Assembly: GCF_030247605.1 (NCBI RefSeq)
Contig: NZ_JAOTSB010000007.1
Coordinates: forward strand, 1 to 64,000
Direction of reading: 5' to 3'
Length of the DNA stretch: 64,000 nt
Origin: Acidaminobacter sp.
Lineage (GTDB): Bacteria; Bacillota; Clostridia; Peptostreptococcales; Acidaminobacteraceae
Of this stretch, positions 43,676 through 51,692 are shown piece by piece (the first letter of the stretch is position 1; the number at the start of each line of letters is the position of its first letter). The notes beneath the pieces were generated by a model. It did no database searches. It was given only the letters and a program-made list of their open reading frames with translations, and was not told the DNA's origin. Position numbers and translations under genes: made by a program.

Positions 43676-44818
43676 TCAGCGGCCGGATCCGGCCGCCCCG
43701 CCAGTATTTACAGACGCTTTGATCTCCCCATCAGACAAAAAATCCGCCAGCAGAAGATCCACCATGCGTCCGTAGCTCTTGACGCCGTCCGCCTGCCGGT
43801 TGGTTTTCAGATAGGTATCATTGATCTGATCCGCGGTGTCGTTGACTTTCCCCTGATAGGGTTTCCAAAAGGCGCTGTAGGCTGCCAGATCCTTGCTCAG
43901 CCCCTCTCCGTAGCGCTGCCTCAGATCGAAATAGGCATCCGGATCTTCACGGTAAAGCGCATTGGTGGCATGGATCAGCGCCAGCACCGTCCCGGAATAT
44001 TGAAAGTCCGCATCCGGGTGACTCATACAGGCAAGATACGCGGCGTAGTTGGCCTCATCTTCTCTGGCAATGCCCATTTGGTGGGCTTTTTCATGCATGG
44101 CGTTCGCAGGCAGCAGCAGGTCCGGCACGCGGCTGTTGACGTTGGCTTCGCCGGTAAATGGCATAAAGATCCCGGTTATACCCGTGTACAGCATAGCCTC
44201 AGACAGCCACACAGACTTGGGCGGCCCCCAGCTTCCGCGAAAAATTGCTTCAGTCGCGCCGAGCTGATCATAGCCCAGCACCGTTCTTGAAAATAAATCT
44301 TGTCGATCAGACGCCAATTTCATGACGCCCTCATCATTTATGGGCTGATCCTTCCTCAGTACATTGGCCTGATTCACCAGCTGCTCTGAAAGCGCGTAAA
44401 GCTCCTCCACCGCATAAGGCCTGACTTCCAGGCCGATGGTCACTGCAAGCGGCTGCCGGCTGTAATTCAGCCCCCAGATCAGCATAAACAAGACATAAAC
44501 CGCTGAGAGATACACAACTGCCTGATAAAGCAGTTTAAGTGCACCGCCCTTTACCAGACGAACCGCCAGCGTTACAATCAATACCACTAAATCAATCCCA
44601 TGCCCCACAAACAAAATCTCCGCCAGTGAAAATGGCAGCAACCCAGTCGCAGTGCTGATTCCCTGCATCACACTCTTTTGCACTGAACCGGCATAATATT
44701 TTTCGAGCGCCTCAGGATGCCCCTCCAGCAAATGCCCCAGCCCGTAAAATACGGGTACCAACAGGATCCAGATCAAGCTCTTTGGCAGTTTTTTAAAACG
44801 AAAAAGGACGTCTCTCAT
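43676..44818 (-). CDS. DUF3810 family membrane protein with metalloprotease-like HEKAH motif
   Basis: A 380-aa protein. About three N-terminal transmembrane helices are followed by a large outer domain containing NAMHEKAHQMGIAREDEANYAAYLAC, an HExxH zinc motif. This is DUF3810; proteolysis is plausible but unproven. The ATG (44818) sits between the inner and outer stems of a strong hairpin (44803-44860), and its ribosome-binding site AGAGGTGA is in the loop. The last codons contain an 18-bp GC palindrome (43679-43696). Confidence 0.82.
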   Translation of the reverse strand: MRDVLFRFKKLPKSLIWILLVPVFYGLGHLLEGHPEALEKYYAGSVQKSVMQGISTATGLLPFSLAEILFVGHGIDLVVLIVTLAVRLVKGGALKLLYQAVVYLSAVYVLFMLIWGLNYSRQPLAVTIGLEVRPYAVEELYALSEQLVNQANVLRKDQPINDEGVMKLASDRQDLFSRTVLGYDQLGATEAIFRGSWGPPKSVWLSEAMLYTGITGIFMPFTGEANVNSRVPDLLLPANAMHEKAHQMGIAREDEANYAAYLACMSHPDADFQYSGTVLALIHATNALYREDPDAYFDLRQRYGEGLSKDLAAYSAFWKPYQGKVNDTADQINDTYLKTNRQADGVKSYGRMVDLLLADFLSDGEIKASVNTGGAAGSGR

Positions 44819-44860
44819 AGGGTTTCACCTCTTCTGAAACCATTGTATGAGACGTCCTTT
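44803..44860 (-). terminator. Hairpin ending the serpin gene and overlapping the DUF3810 start
   Basis: GAGACGTCCTTT (44849-44860) pairs with AAAGGACGTCTC (44803-44814), with an inner GGTTTC/GAAACC stem. On the minus strand the second arm is codons 2-5 of DUF3810 and runs into a T-rich stretch. It can be both terminator for the serpin transcript and translational hairpin for DUF3810. Confidence 0.7.
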
Positions 44861-44889
44861 CCTGCGTCAAGAGATCGACACATTATGGA

Positions 44890-46167
44890 TTATTTCGTTG
44901 GATCGTTGAGCACACCAATAAAGAGCGGCGTGGCAGTCTCTGTATCAAGAATGGCATAGACGAAAGGTCTGTCAAAGCTGATGGCTTCATCAAACATTGG
45001 CATGGAGGTAAGTGAGGCCTCTACTGAAGTGACCGCCGCAGCTTCTGTGCCCTTCTCATCCGCACGGATGAAAGTCTTATGCTGAACCGCGCTGATAAAC
45101 AAATCTTTTGCGCGACTTGGCTGCATCAGTGAAAAGTCCGCTTCGCCAGGAACAAAGGCTTTACCCATGCCAAGCTTCTCAAGTTCATCCAAAAGGCTGT
45201 CCTCATAGCGGGTTTCGAATTTAGGGAATGACAAGTCAACAGTTTTTGAGGCCGCCGTATTCATTAAAGCTTTAAAAGTTTCGGGATCCATGGATTGGAT
45301 CCACGCCTCAGGACTCATGCCCTCTTCAGGAAGTATTGCCAGCATGGCCACTCTCGGATTCACATACGGCATTAAGACACCTTTTCCCAAGTCGCTTTCA
45401 ACGACCTCAAGACTCATGAGTTTGTGCATAAAGTCTGTTTCCTTGCTGCCTTCAGGTGTCTCAAAAGGTTGTGGAAAAGTACTTTCCGGCGAGAATTGTG
45501 ACTGCCAGTCCGCCTTGAAATAGATGGCGTTGATGAGATACATCACCACTGCAGGATCGATTTCATCCACGATCTGATCGATTGTCTCACGAGTGGCTTC
45601 ACTCACCCAGTTGTTGATTGCTTTTGCAGCATCCGGATTATCGAAGTCGAGGCTGCGTACTGCTGCTCCAAAATAGTCCGCATTTTTCTGAAGAAAGTCC
45701 GGATCCGCTTCAAAGCCGTCTCTGAGCCAAATGCTGTTCGCAATGCTGAGGGTGAAGCCCTCACTTTCTGTCGTAATAAGCTTCAAATAATTGCCTGCGA
45801 AAGTATTGACGATTTCCGGTGACAAGTCAGAGGCTGACAGCGCTTCCAACATGGCGGTTCGAGTCTCCCCGTCCGCGCCATTCAAAGTCATGGCCAGCGC
45901 CAGATAAACGGAAACCGGTGAAATCATCCTGTTCTGTTGGTCCTCCGGCATAGCCTGGATTAACTTCCATGTAAAAGCGTTCAGGCTGTCGAGCACTGCC
46001 TGATCCTGCTCTGCCGTTTGACCCGCTGGTGTTTTAGGCACCACACCTTCCATCAAATCTGCGCCTGAAGACGTATTCACTGGCAAGCCACAGCCTGTCA
46101 CAATCAGAGATAATCCTACCAGAGCCGCTGTGAGTTGCCCCAGCTTCCACTTATGTTGAATTCTCAT
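44890..46167 (-). CDS. Lipoprotein serpin (serine/cysteine protease inhibitor)
   Basis: A 425-residue serpin with a lipoprotein signal peptide (lipobox VTGC, Cys26). The fold signatures are SPVSVYLALAMTLNGADGETR (helix B region), NAIYFKADWQSQF, and FDRPFVYAILDTETATPLFIGVLNDP at the C terminus. The hinge EKGTEAAAVTSVEASLTSMP has the small residues needed for loop insertion, so it should be inhibitory. The scissile bond lies near Leu-Thr-Ser-Met. As a lipoprotein it would guard the cell surface against proteases. It lies between the flagellar operon and DUF3810, which has a protease-like motif. Confidence 0.92.
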   Translation of the reverse strand: MRIQHKWKLGQLTAALVGLSLIVTGCGLPVNTSSGADLMEGVVPKTPAGQTAEQDQAVLDSLNAFTWKLIQAMPEDQQNRMISPVSVYLALAMTLNGADGETRTAMLEALSASDLSPEIVNTFAGNYLKLITTESEGFTLSIANSIWLRDGFEADPDFLQKNADYFGAAVRSLDFDNPDAAKAINNWVSEATRETIDQIVDEIDPAVVMYLINAIYFKADWQSQFSPESTFPQPFETPEGSKETDFMHKLMSLEVVESDLGKGVLMPYVNPRVAMLAILPEEGMSPEAWIQSMDPETFKALMNTAASKTVDLSFPKFETRYEDSLLDELEKLGMGKAFVPGEADFSLMQPSRAKDLFISAVQHKTFIRADEKGTEAAAVTSVEASLTSMPMFDEAISFDRPFVYAILDTETATPLFIGVLNDPTK

Positions 46168-46239
46168 GAGATGTCCCCTCCTCTATGCTAAGTCGCTTAG
46201 TTGTATGACTTATACCCTTAAGACGTCGTACAGAGGAAA

Positions 46240-46267
46240 AGGGTTCCGTGTGTCAATATTAAACCCT
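46240..46267 (-). terminator. Weak terminator at the end of the flagellar operon
   Basis: AGGGTT and AACCCT (46240-46245, 46262-46267) form a short stem, on the minus strand followed by TTTTCC. It overlaps the last codon of the FlgG-like gene. Confidence 0.35.
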
Positions 46268-47054
46268 ACAATATCTCATTCACAACTTGCATCATCTCAT
46301 CCGCGCTGCTGACCGACTTTGAGCTGAGCTGATAAGCCCGCTGCGTCATCAGCAGCTGTGTCATTTCATCCAGCAAATCAACATTAGAACGTTCAAGGCT
46401 CTTAGGAAAGATCTTTCCAAATGCTTCCGGTCTATCACTGCTGTTAAAGATTTCTTCAGGGGCTATAGCTTTAAAAGAACTTTTTCCAGCTCCTAGCAGC
46501 CGATTATGATTCTGAATATCAAAAAGCTGAATCTTAGCCATCAGCGTTAACTCTCCAGAATCATCGTCTCGACTAAACACTTCTCCGTTTTCTGAAAGAC
46601 TCAATTTCTCAATATCCCAAGTTGATGGATCAGAATGAAAGATCATATCCAATCTTCGACCACTAGCATCACTCATGACACCTTGATTTAAGGTAAATTC
46701 GCCTTGGCGAGTCAGAAATAATTGATCTGATTGATCTCTTACACCAAAAAAACCAGGACCTTCAATCGCCATATGAAAAAAATCATCCGAGTGCACAAGA
46801 GTGCCTTGACGAAAATCAGTGAAATTCCTAACTGTTTTAGTACCAAGAGAGATGCTCCTTCGATCCTCAGGAACTTCTGCAGAAAGACTCACTGAATCCG
46901 CAGACATAGAATGGCGCATTTGTTCTGAAAACGAAGTTGTCATTTTTTTGAAGCCCACTGTTTGAAGATTAGCTATGTTTCCAGAAAGAGTCCCTAATTT
47001 CTGTTGTTGAGCCAATAGGCCGCTTTTTCCGATCTGCAGCATTTTATTCAACAA
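46266..47054 (-). CDS. Flagellar basal-body rod protein, FlgG-like (FlhP-type)
   Basis: A 262-aa member of the FlgEFG family. N-terminal GNIANLQTVGFKKM and C-terminal ALERSNVDLLDEMTQLLMTQRAYQLSSKSVSSADEMMQ-type ends (here KSLERSNVDLLDEM) are the helical segments that pack into the rod; the middle has FHMAIEGPGFFGV. A frame from 47063 begins with GTG, but AGGTGG lies 5 nt before the TTG at 47054. It follows a paralogue, as flhO-flhP or flgG1-flgG in other Firmicutes. Confidence 0.87.
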   Translation of the reverse strand: MLNKMLQIGKSGLLAQQQKLGTLSGNIANLQTVGFKKMTTSFSEQMRHSMSADSVSLSAEVPEDRRSISLGTKTVRNFTDFRQGTLVHSDDFFHMAIEGPGFFGVRDQSDQLFLTRQGEFTLNQGVMSDASGRRLDMIFHSDPSTWDIEKLSLSENGEVFSRDDDSGELTLMAKIQLFDIQNHNRLLGAGKSSFKAIAPEEIFNSSDRPEAFGKIFPKSLERSNVDLLDEMTQLLMTQRAYQLSSKSVSSADEMMQVVNEIL

Positions 47055-47066
47055 TGATCCCACCTT

Positions 47067-47834
47067 TTATAGTTTGCCAATCTCATTCGCTGCCCGATTC
47101 ATTGTCTCATCAAGAGTGTTTAAAATGCGTTGCTGTGTTTGTAGTAATCTTCCCGTTGACATCATGTCTATTAAGGCTTCAGCAGCCTCAACATTAGATG
47201 TTTCAAGGGCGCCTTGATAGATTGTCGTCTTGTCAGAATCTTCCAAATTATCAATACCCGTACGGTAAAACCCACTATCCATAGTTTCAACTCGTTCGTT
47301 TTGAATTGGTCGAACAACTATCAATCTCCCAATTCGCTGCTGGTCTGCAAAAATGCTTCCATTAGCGGTCACTACTATGCTTTGTCCAGGTTCTGTCTGA
47401 ATATACTCTAAATTACCAGAATCTCCGTTCTTCAGTAATTTCAAACCAGATTTATTTGTCCAGATACCATCGCTGTTTTGCTGAAGCTCGCCATCTCTAG
47501 ACAACAACACTCCGAGCGGTGATTCAAACTTGAAGAAACCCTCTCCTTCAAGTGCGAAATCCATAGCATTACCCGTCTGAAGTATAACACCTTGTTCCCA
47601 GTCCGTATCATAGCCAGAGATACTCGTACCCAAGGGCAGTGAACCTAACTCAAATGCCGATTTCCCATTTCCTGATGCATGATTAGCCAGCACCTCAGAA
47701 AAAGAAGCTTCAGTTAATATTTCTTTAGACTTGAATCCAACAGTGGATATATTTGCCATATTGTTAGCATTGTTTTCTTGTTTTTTTTGTTGTACAAGCA
47801 TACTCATTGCAGTTTTGTATACAGAGCGTATCAA
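47067..47834 (-). CDS. Flagellar basal-body rod protein, FlgF/FlgG-like (FlhO-type)
   Basis: A 255-aa FlgEFG-family protein: NNANNMANISTVGFKSKE near the start, MDFALEGEGFFKFESPLG in the middle, and LETSNVEAAEALIDMMSTGRLLQTQQRILNTLDE at the end. GGGGGG lies 8 nt before the TTG at 47834, which gives the family-like start MIRSVYKTAMSML. It sits about 100 bp after the SwrB-like gene and just before the FlgG-like gene. Confidence 0.87.
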   Translation of the reverse strand: MIRSVYKTAMSMLVQQKKQENNANNMANISTVGFKSKEILTEASFSEVLANHASGNGKSAFELGSLPLGTSISGYDTDWEQGVILQTGNAMDFALEGEGFFKFESPLGVLLSRDGELQQNSDGIWTNKSGLKLLKNGDSGNLEYIQTEPGQSIVVTANGSIFADQQRIGRLIVVRPIQNERVETMDSGFYRTGIDNLEDSDKTTIYQGALETSNVEAAEALIDMMSTGRLLQTQQRILNTLDETMNRAANEIGKL

Positions 47835-47940
47835 TTGACTCACCCCCCTAGATCCTTAGATCGTCACATGCTCAATTGCATAAGTAGTGCGCCGAGCCAA
47901 AGACCAGCGCCAAAAAAAACCATGGGGATCCCTGATTTAT

Positions 47941-48339
47941 TTATGATTTTTTTGAAAGATTGAAGAGTAATTGGACTTCCCCCTTATGCATTTTCAGTTT
48001 TTTTGCAATTTCATCTAATGAGATGCCACGATCTGTCATTCTCGTGATCTGATCTATCTGAGACTGGTATCTATCGGAAAAAACTTTATCACGTTCAATG
48101 GTCGTTCCACTGGATGATAAATGTGAGGTGTCTTTAATGATCTGATCTGCTAACACTTCAAGAACGTGCTCAATTTTTAATAACCTTTGATCCATCTGCT
48201 TCCAGAGAATCTTTTCTATTGAGTCAATTTCATTATCTATAACATCTTTTTCAGGCAACACATTCTTTTTTGAATGGTTCCACAAAAGGAAACCCGATGT
48301 TATAAGTACAAATGACCCTGCAGAGATGTAGCCAAACAT
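47941..48339 (-). CDS. SwrB/YlxL-like membrane-anchored protein (DUF6115 type)
   Basis: A 132-aa protein with one N-terminal transmembrane helix, a charged coiled-coil-like stretch (about 30-75) and a C-terminal helix-turn-helix-like segment ISLDEIAKKLKMHKGEVQLLFNL. Position after fliA matches swrB in Bacillus, which promotes assembly of the flagellar export gate; sequence similarity is limited. ATG 48339 with GGAGGTGAT 9 nt upstream is used. The ribosome-binding site overlaps the fliA stop codon. Confidence 0.7.
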   Translation of the reverse strand: MFGYISAGSFVLITSGFLLWNHSKKNVLPEKDVIDNEIDSIEKILWKQMDQRLLKIEHVLEVLADQIIKDTSHLSSSGTTIERDKVFSDRYQSQIDQITRMTDRGISLDEIAKKLKMHKGEVQLLFNLSKKS

Positions 48340-48345
48340 GCTCAA

Positions 48346-49059
48346 TCACCTCCAAGCTTCCAGAACGTTTCTCAGTTCTGCTATAGCACGCGTATGCAAT
48401 TGTGAGACTCTCGGTACAGAAACATCAAGAATTAATGCAATTTCTTTGAATGTTAATTCTTCAACATAGTATAACTGTAAAATCAATTGATCACGATCTG
48501 AAAGTTTGAAAATAGCTTTGCTCAGGGCATCACTTAAAGCCTCTTTCAATATGGTTTCCTCAGGTAAAGGTGAATCTTGAGAGGAAATTTTATCAAGCAA
48601 ACTAAAATCTGAATCTTCGCTAAATAACAATTCATCTAACGATATGATTGGCAATAAAGCCATTGTCTGATATAGTACACCCAATTGCTGTACAGAGATT
48701 TCCATGTTATTGCAAAGTTCAAAATCACTTAAATGTCTCTGATACTGCTGCTCAAGCAATGATTTATGTTCATTGAATTTCTTCAATGAGGCTATCCGCT
48801 CTTTAGAAAGGGATCCATTTTTTCTTAACGCATCTAAAATACTACCTCTAATTCTTATCCCCGCATAATGCTCAAAGGGGACACCATGTTTTTCATCAAA
48901 TTTATCAATTGCGTCCATTAACCCAATTATTCCTGTATTAACAAGATCATCCCGTTCAAACTCTAACTTGGATATTCTGATTCGATTGACTACTTTGTTG
49001 ACCAGCGGAAGATGCTCCATGATCAATTGCTGTCGGTCAGTATATATCATAGCTTCCAA
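48346..49059 (-). CDS. fliA: RNA polymerase sigma factor FliA (sigma28/SigD)
   Basis: A 237-aa sigma28. Region 2: LVNKVVNRIRISKLEFERDDLVNTGIIGLMDAIDKFDEKHGVPFEHYAGIRIRGSILDALRK. Region 4: LSDRDQLILQLYYVEELTFKEIALILDVSVPRVSQLHTRAI. It directs late flagellar and motility genes. It is part of the long flagellar operon, after flhF-flhG and the PilZ gene. Confidence 0.95.
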   Translation of the reverse strand: MEAMIYTDRQQLIMEHLPLVNKVVNRIRISKLEFERDDLVNTGIIGLMDAIDKFDEKHGVPFEHYAGIRIRGSILDALRKNGSLSKERIASLKKFNEHKSLLEQQYQRHLSDFELCNNMEISVQQLGVLYQTMALLPIISLDELLFSEDSDFSLLDKISSQDSPLPEETILKEALSDALSKAIFKLSDRDQLILQLYYVEELTFKEIALILDVSVPRVSQLHTRAIAELRNVLEAWR

Positions 49060-49085
49060 TCACTAGCCTCCTCTGGTCACATCTA

Positions 49086-49787
49086 TCACAGGTCATATTG
49101 TCGATTTTGTCTTATTTTTGCAAAGACATAACGAATAATCCTATCCTCGAAAGAAGGTTTCAATCCAGAAAAAGAGATCCCATAAGTGTATCCTGTCTTC
49201 CCTGATTGCATTCTTAATTCGCGATAACAAATATCACCAATAAGGGTCAGTGTATGATCCTCTAATTCAAATCTAAGAACAACAGATTGACCCGCATCAA
49301 TTTTTTCCTCAATACTCAAACAAACACCACTTGCGCTTAAATTTAGAATCCAGCCATCACAAATATCACAGTCCTGTAGTTTAAACAAATCTAAGCTTTC
49401 TGAGTGAACCATTTGCTTTTCAATCTCTTTCACATCATTTAACATAGCAACATAATGCACAGGCAAATTCACAATGGCTCTAACATGCTGTCTGCGCTGC
49501 AATTCCCCCAAACATCTATTCACTCTCAAGGTATACATAGGGAGATCATCTTGTGTTCTATGAACGATCTCGGTCTCAAGTGTGTAGACCCGCTCCTCAC
49601 CATATAGAAGTATTGTATATTTTGCCCCTTTCTCCAATAATCGTTCTATTCCATTTTGAACTGGTGGTCCTATCATGAGTTGATCTTCTTCAAAATCTTG
49701 TATAAAACTTCGAGAAGATGTCATATCTTGCAGAATAATATCTACTTTCTGATATATTTTTATGCTTGATTTCCACTTTTCCTTCAC
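49086..49787 (-). CDS. PilZ-domain flagellar brake protein (YcgR-like)
   Basis: A 233-aa protein with an N-terminal YcgR-N domain (about 1-105) and a C-terminal PilZ domain. The c-di-GMP motifs are RRQHVR (RxxxR) and NLSASG (N/DxSxxG). Binding c-di-GMP would slow the motor, as with YcgR/YpfA. AGGAGG is 5 nt before the GTG start. Placed between flhG and fliA in the operon. Confidence 0.9.
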   Translation of the reverse strand: MKEKWKSSIKIYQKVDIILQDMTSSRSFIQDFEEDQLMIGPPVQNGIERLLEKGAKYTILLYGEERVYTLETEIVHRTQDDLPMYTLRVNRCLGELQRRQHVRAIVNLPVHYVAMLNDVKEIEKQMVHSESLDLFKLQDCDICDGWILNLSASGVCLSIEEKIDAGQSVVLRFELEDHTLTLIGDICYRELRMQSGKTGYTYGISFSGLKPSFEDRIIRYVFAKIRQNRQYDL

Positions 49788-49810
49788 CTTGACCTCCTGA
49801 CAGACCTCAA

Positions 49811-50665
49811 TTAGGCCCCAAATACTTTAATGAATCTAAACACTAAATCACCCAATGAACTCCATGAAAATTCGCTGTTTCTTTCAAGCATTCGGTCACA
49901 AAGTGTCGTAATATTTCTGCTGGCCAAAGTGACGGGATATGCAATCAGAAATGGAATCTGTCTTGAAACAGCATCACGAACCTTCATATCTGTAGCGACA
50001 TATCCTAACAGCTCGATTTTGGCATTTAAAAACGTACCAATCACCTTATCGAGTCTTTCATAGGTTTCTTGTGCTTGTTTTTGTCCGGACACTTGATTCA
50101 CAATTAGATGAATACGGTGCTTAATTTCAAAAACAGATAATATTTTAACCAAGCTGTAGGCATCTGCCATTGCAGTCGGTTCAGGAACTGTTACCAAAAT
50201 GACTTCATGAGCGACTGAAGCAAAAGAAATCAATTTAGCGTCAACGCCTGCGCCTGCGTCAATCATGATCACATCATATCTTCCACTTCCAATCAGGGAG
50301 GTAATAAACTCCTTAATGACTTCATCCTGGCTGTTCTGAAGGGAAAGCATTCCACTTCCTCCAGGCAGTATGTCAAGTCCATCCTGATAATGTATGAGTA
50401 TATCATCAATAGGTTTTCCACTTTCAAAAAAATCCATTAAAGTACTGCGACTGGCAACACCCGCTAATATATCCAAATTAGCCATTCCGAGGTCGCCATC
50501 AATTAATAGGACTGATTTCCCTGACTGATTTAATGCTATCCCCAAATTAATAGTGATGTTTGATTTGCCAACACCACCCTTTCCACTCACAACAGCGTAA
50601 ACTGTCACATTTTTTGAGGGCTGAAGCATTTTTTGTTTCAATTCATGCGCTTGGTCTTTCATCAT
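49811..50665 (-). CDS. flhG: Flagellar number regulator FlhG (MinD-like ATPase)
   Basis: A 284-aa P-loop ATPase: deviant Walker A SGKGGVGKSN (about 27-36), LLIDGDLGMANLDI, and VIMIDAGAGVD. It stimulates FlhF GTPase and limits flagellar number. GGAGGGTG lies before the ATG, inside the end of flhF, so the two overlap by 23 nt. Confidence 0.94.
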   Translation of the reverse strand: MMKDQAHELKQKMLQPSKNVTVYAVVSGKGGVGKSNITINLGIALNQSGKSVLLIDGDLGMANLDILAGVASRSTLMDFFESGKPIDDILIHYQDGLDILPGGSGMLSLQNSQDEVIKEFITSLIGSGRYDVIMIDAGAGVDAKLISFASVAHEVILVTVPEPTAMADAYSLVKILSVFEIKHRIHLIVNQVSGQKQAQETYERLDKVIGTFLNAKIELLGYVATDMKVRDAVSRQIPFLIAYPVTLASRNITTLCDRMLERNSEFSWSSLGDLVFRFIKVFGA

Positions 50666-51692
50666 GCTCTACACCCTCCCAGAGATATGACAGTAATGCT
50701 TTGCTGTCTGCACGCACTAAATCATCAGGTACGTTTTGTCCAGTTGTAATGTAGGCTAAAGGTTCTGACATACGGCGCACATAAGAAAATAAACGAGTTT
50801 GATTATCCATCTCATCCAGTTTTGTTAATATCGTACAATCAATGCCAATTTCGCGGTAAGTATCTAAGGTTTTTTCAAATATTTCCAAATCCAGCGTAGC
50901 GGGTACAACTGCGACTTTATTCAAGTGTTCAATTTCATTAAGATATCGGCATATGTCTTCAATTTGTTGTTGATTACGGTAACTCGTTCCAAGTGTGTCA
51001 ATTAAAATCAAGTCACACGTCTTGGATAATTTTAAATAACTCGGCTTCATTTCAATTGGTGTCATGACAGTCATCATTGACAAATCCATAATATCAGCAT
51101 AAATCTTTAACTGTTCGACCGCTCCAATTCTATAAGTGTCAATAGTGATTAATCCGACCTTTTTCGAATGCTTCAATTTGGCGTGTGCTGCAATTTTTGC
51201 TATAGTTGTAGTTTTACCTACACCTGTCGATCCAACAAAAGCAACACAGCCCGAATCTACAATATCGGAAAAAGTCAACTGATCTAATGTCTCTTGCAGA
51301 AAATGGCGAATCAGCATGTTTTTTAACTTTAAATCCTGCATGGTAGCTAGGCGATTCACAGAAGCAAACCGCCTGAATTCTTCAATACTTTCCAATTCTC
51401 TCGTCAGCATTGAATCTTTTGCTGCCGATCCCGCCCATAGATCCTCTTGAATCTGCGGCAAAGGCGTTTTAGCTGATAATCCGGCCGTTGAAACCGCACC
51501 CACGGATTTTTTATTTATTGGTCGCTGTTCAATTGCCATAGTAACTTCAAGTTGCTTTGGCTTAAAAAAACCCCAAAAACCTTTCTGTCGAATAATCCTT
51601 TGTGTCAGAAGAATGGCGTCATCTCCCAATGACGCTTTGCCGCGCTCAAACGCTTCAGCCATATCTCTTACTATGTATTTTTCAATTATCAT
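50643..51692 (-). CDS. flhF: Flagellar positioning SRP-like GTPase FlhF
   Basis: SRP-type GTPase of 349 aa. N-terminal segment IIEKYIVRDMAEAFERGKASLGDDAILLTQRIIRQKGFWGFFKPKQ is typical; the NG domain has GSTGVGKTTTIAKIA (G1), DTYRIGA, IDTLGTSYRN (G3) and TKLDE (G4). ATG 51692 with GGTGG 6 nt upstream is preferred over 51710; it overlaps flhA by 11 nt. Confidence 0.94.
   Translation of the reverse strand: MIIEKYIVRDMAEAFERGKASLGDDAILLTQRIIRQKGFWGFFKPKQLEVTMAIEQRPINKKSVGAVSTAGLSAKTPLPQIQEDLWAGSAAKDSMLTRELESIEEFRRFASVNRLATMQDLKLKNMLIRHFLQETLDQLTFSDIVDSGCVAFVGSTGVGKTTTIAKIAAHAKLKHSKKVGLITIDTYRIGAVEQLKIYADIMDLSMMTVMTPIEMKPSYLKLSKTCDLILIDTLGTSYRNQQQIEDICRYLNEIEHLNKVAVVPATLDLEIFEKTLDTYREIGIDCTILTKLDEMDNQTRLFSYVRRMSEPLAYITTGQNVPDDLVRADSKALLSYLWEGVEHDERPSA

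Noticed and set aside
43679..43696. GC-rich 18-bp palindrome at the convergent radical SAM/DUF3810 junction as terminator
   Set aside because: It lies inside the DUF3810 coding end and no T run follows on either strand; it may only slow polymerase.
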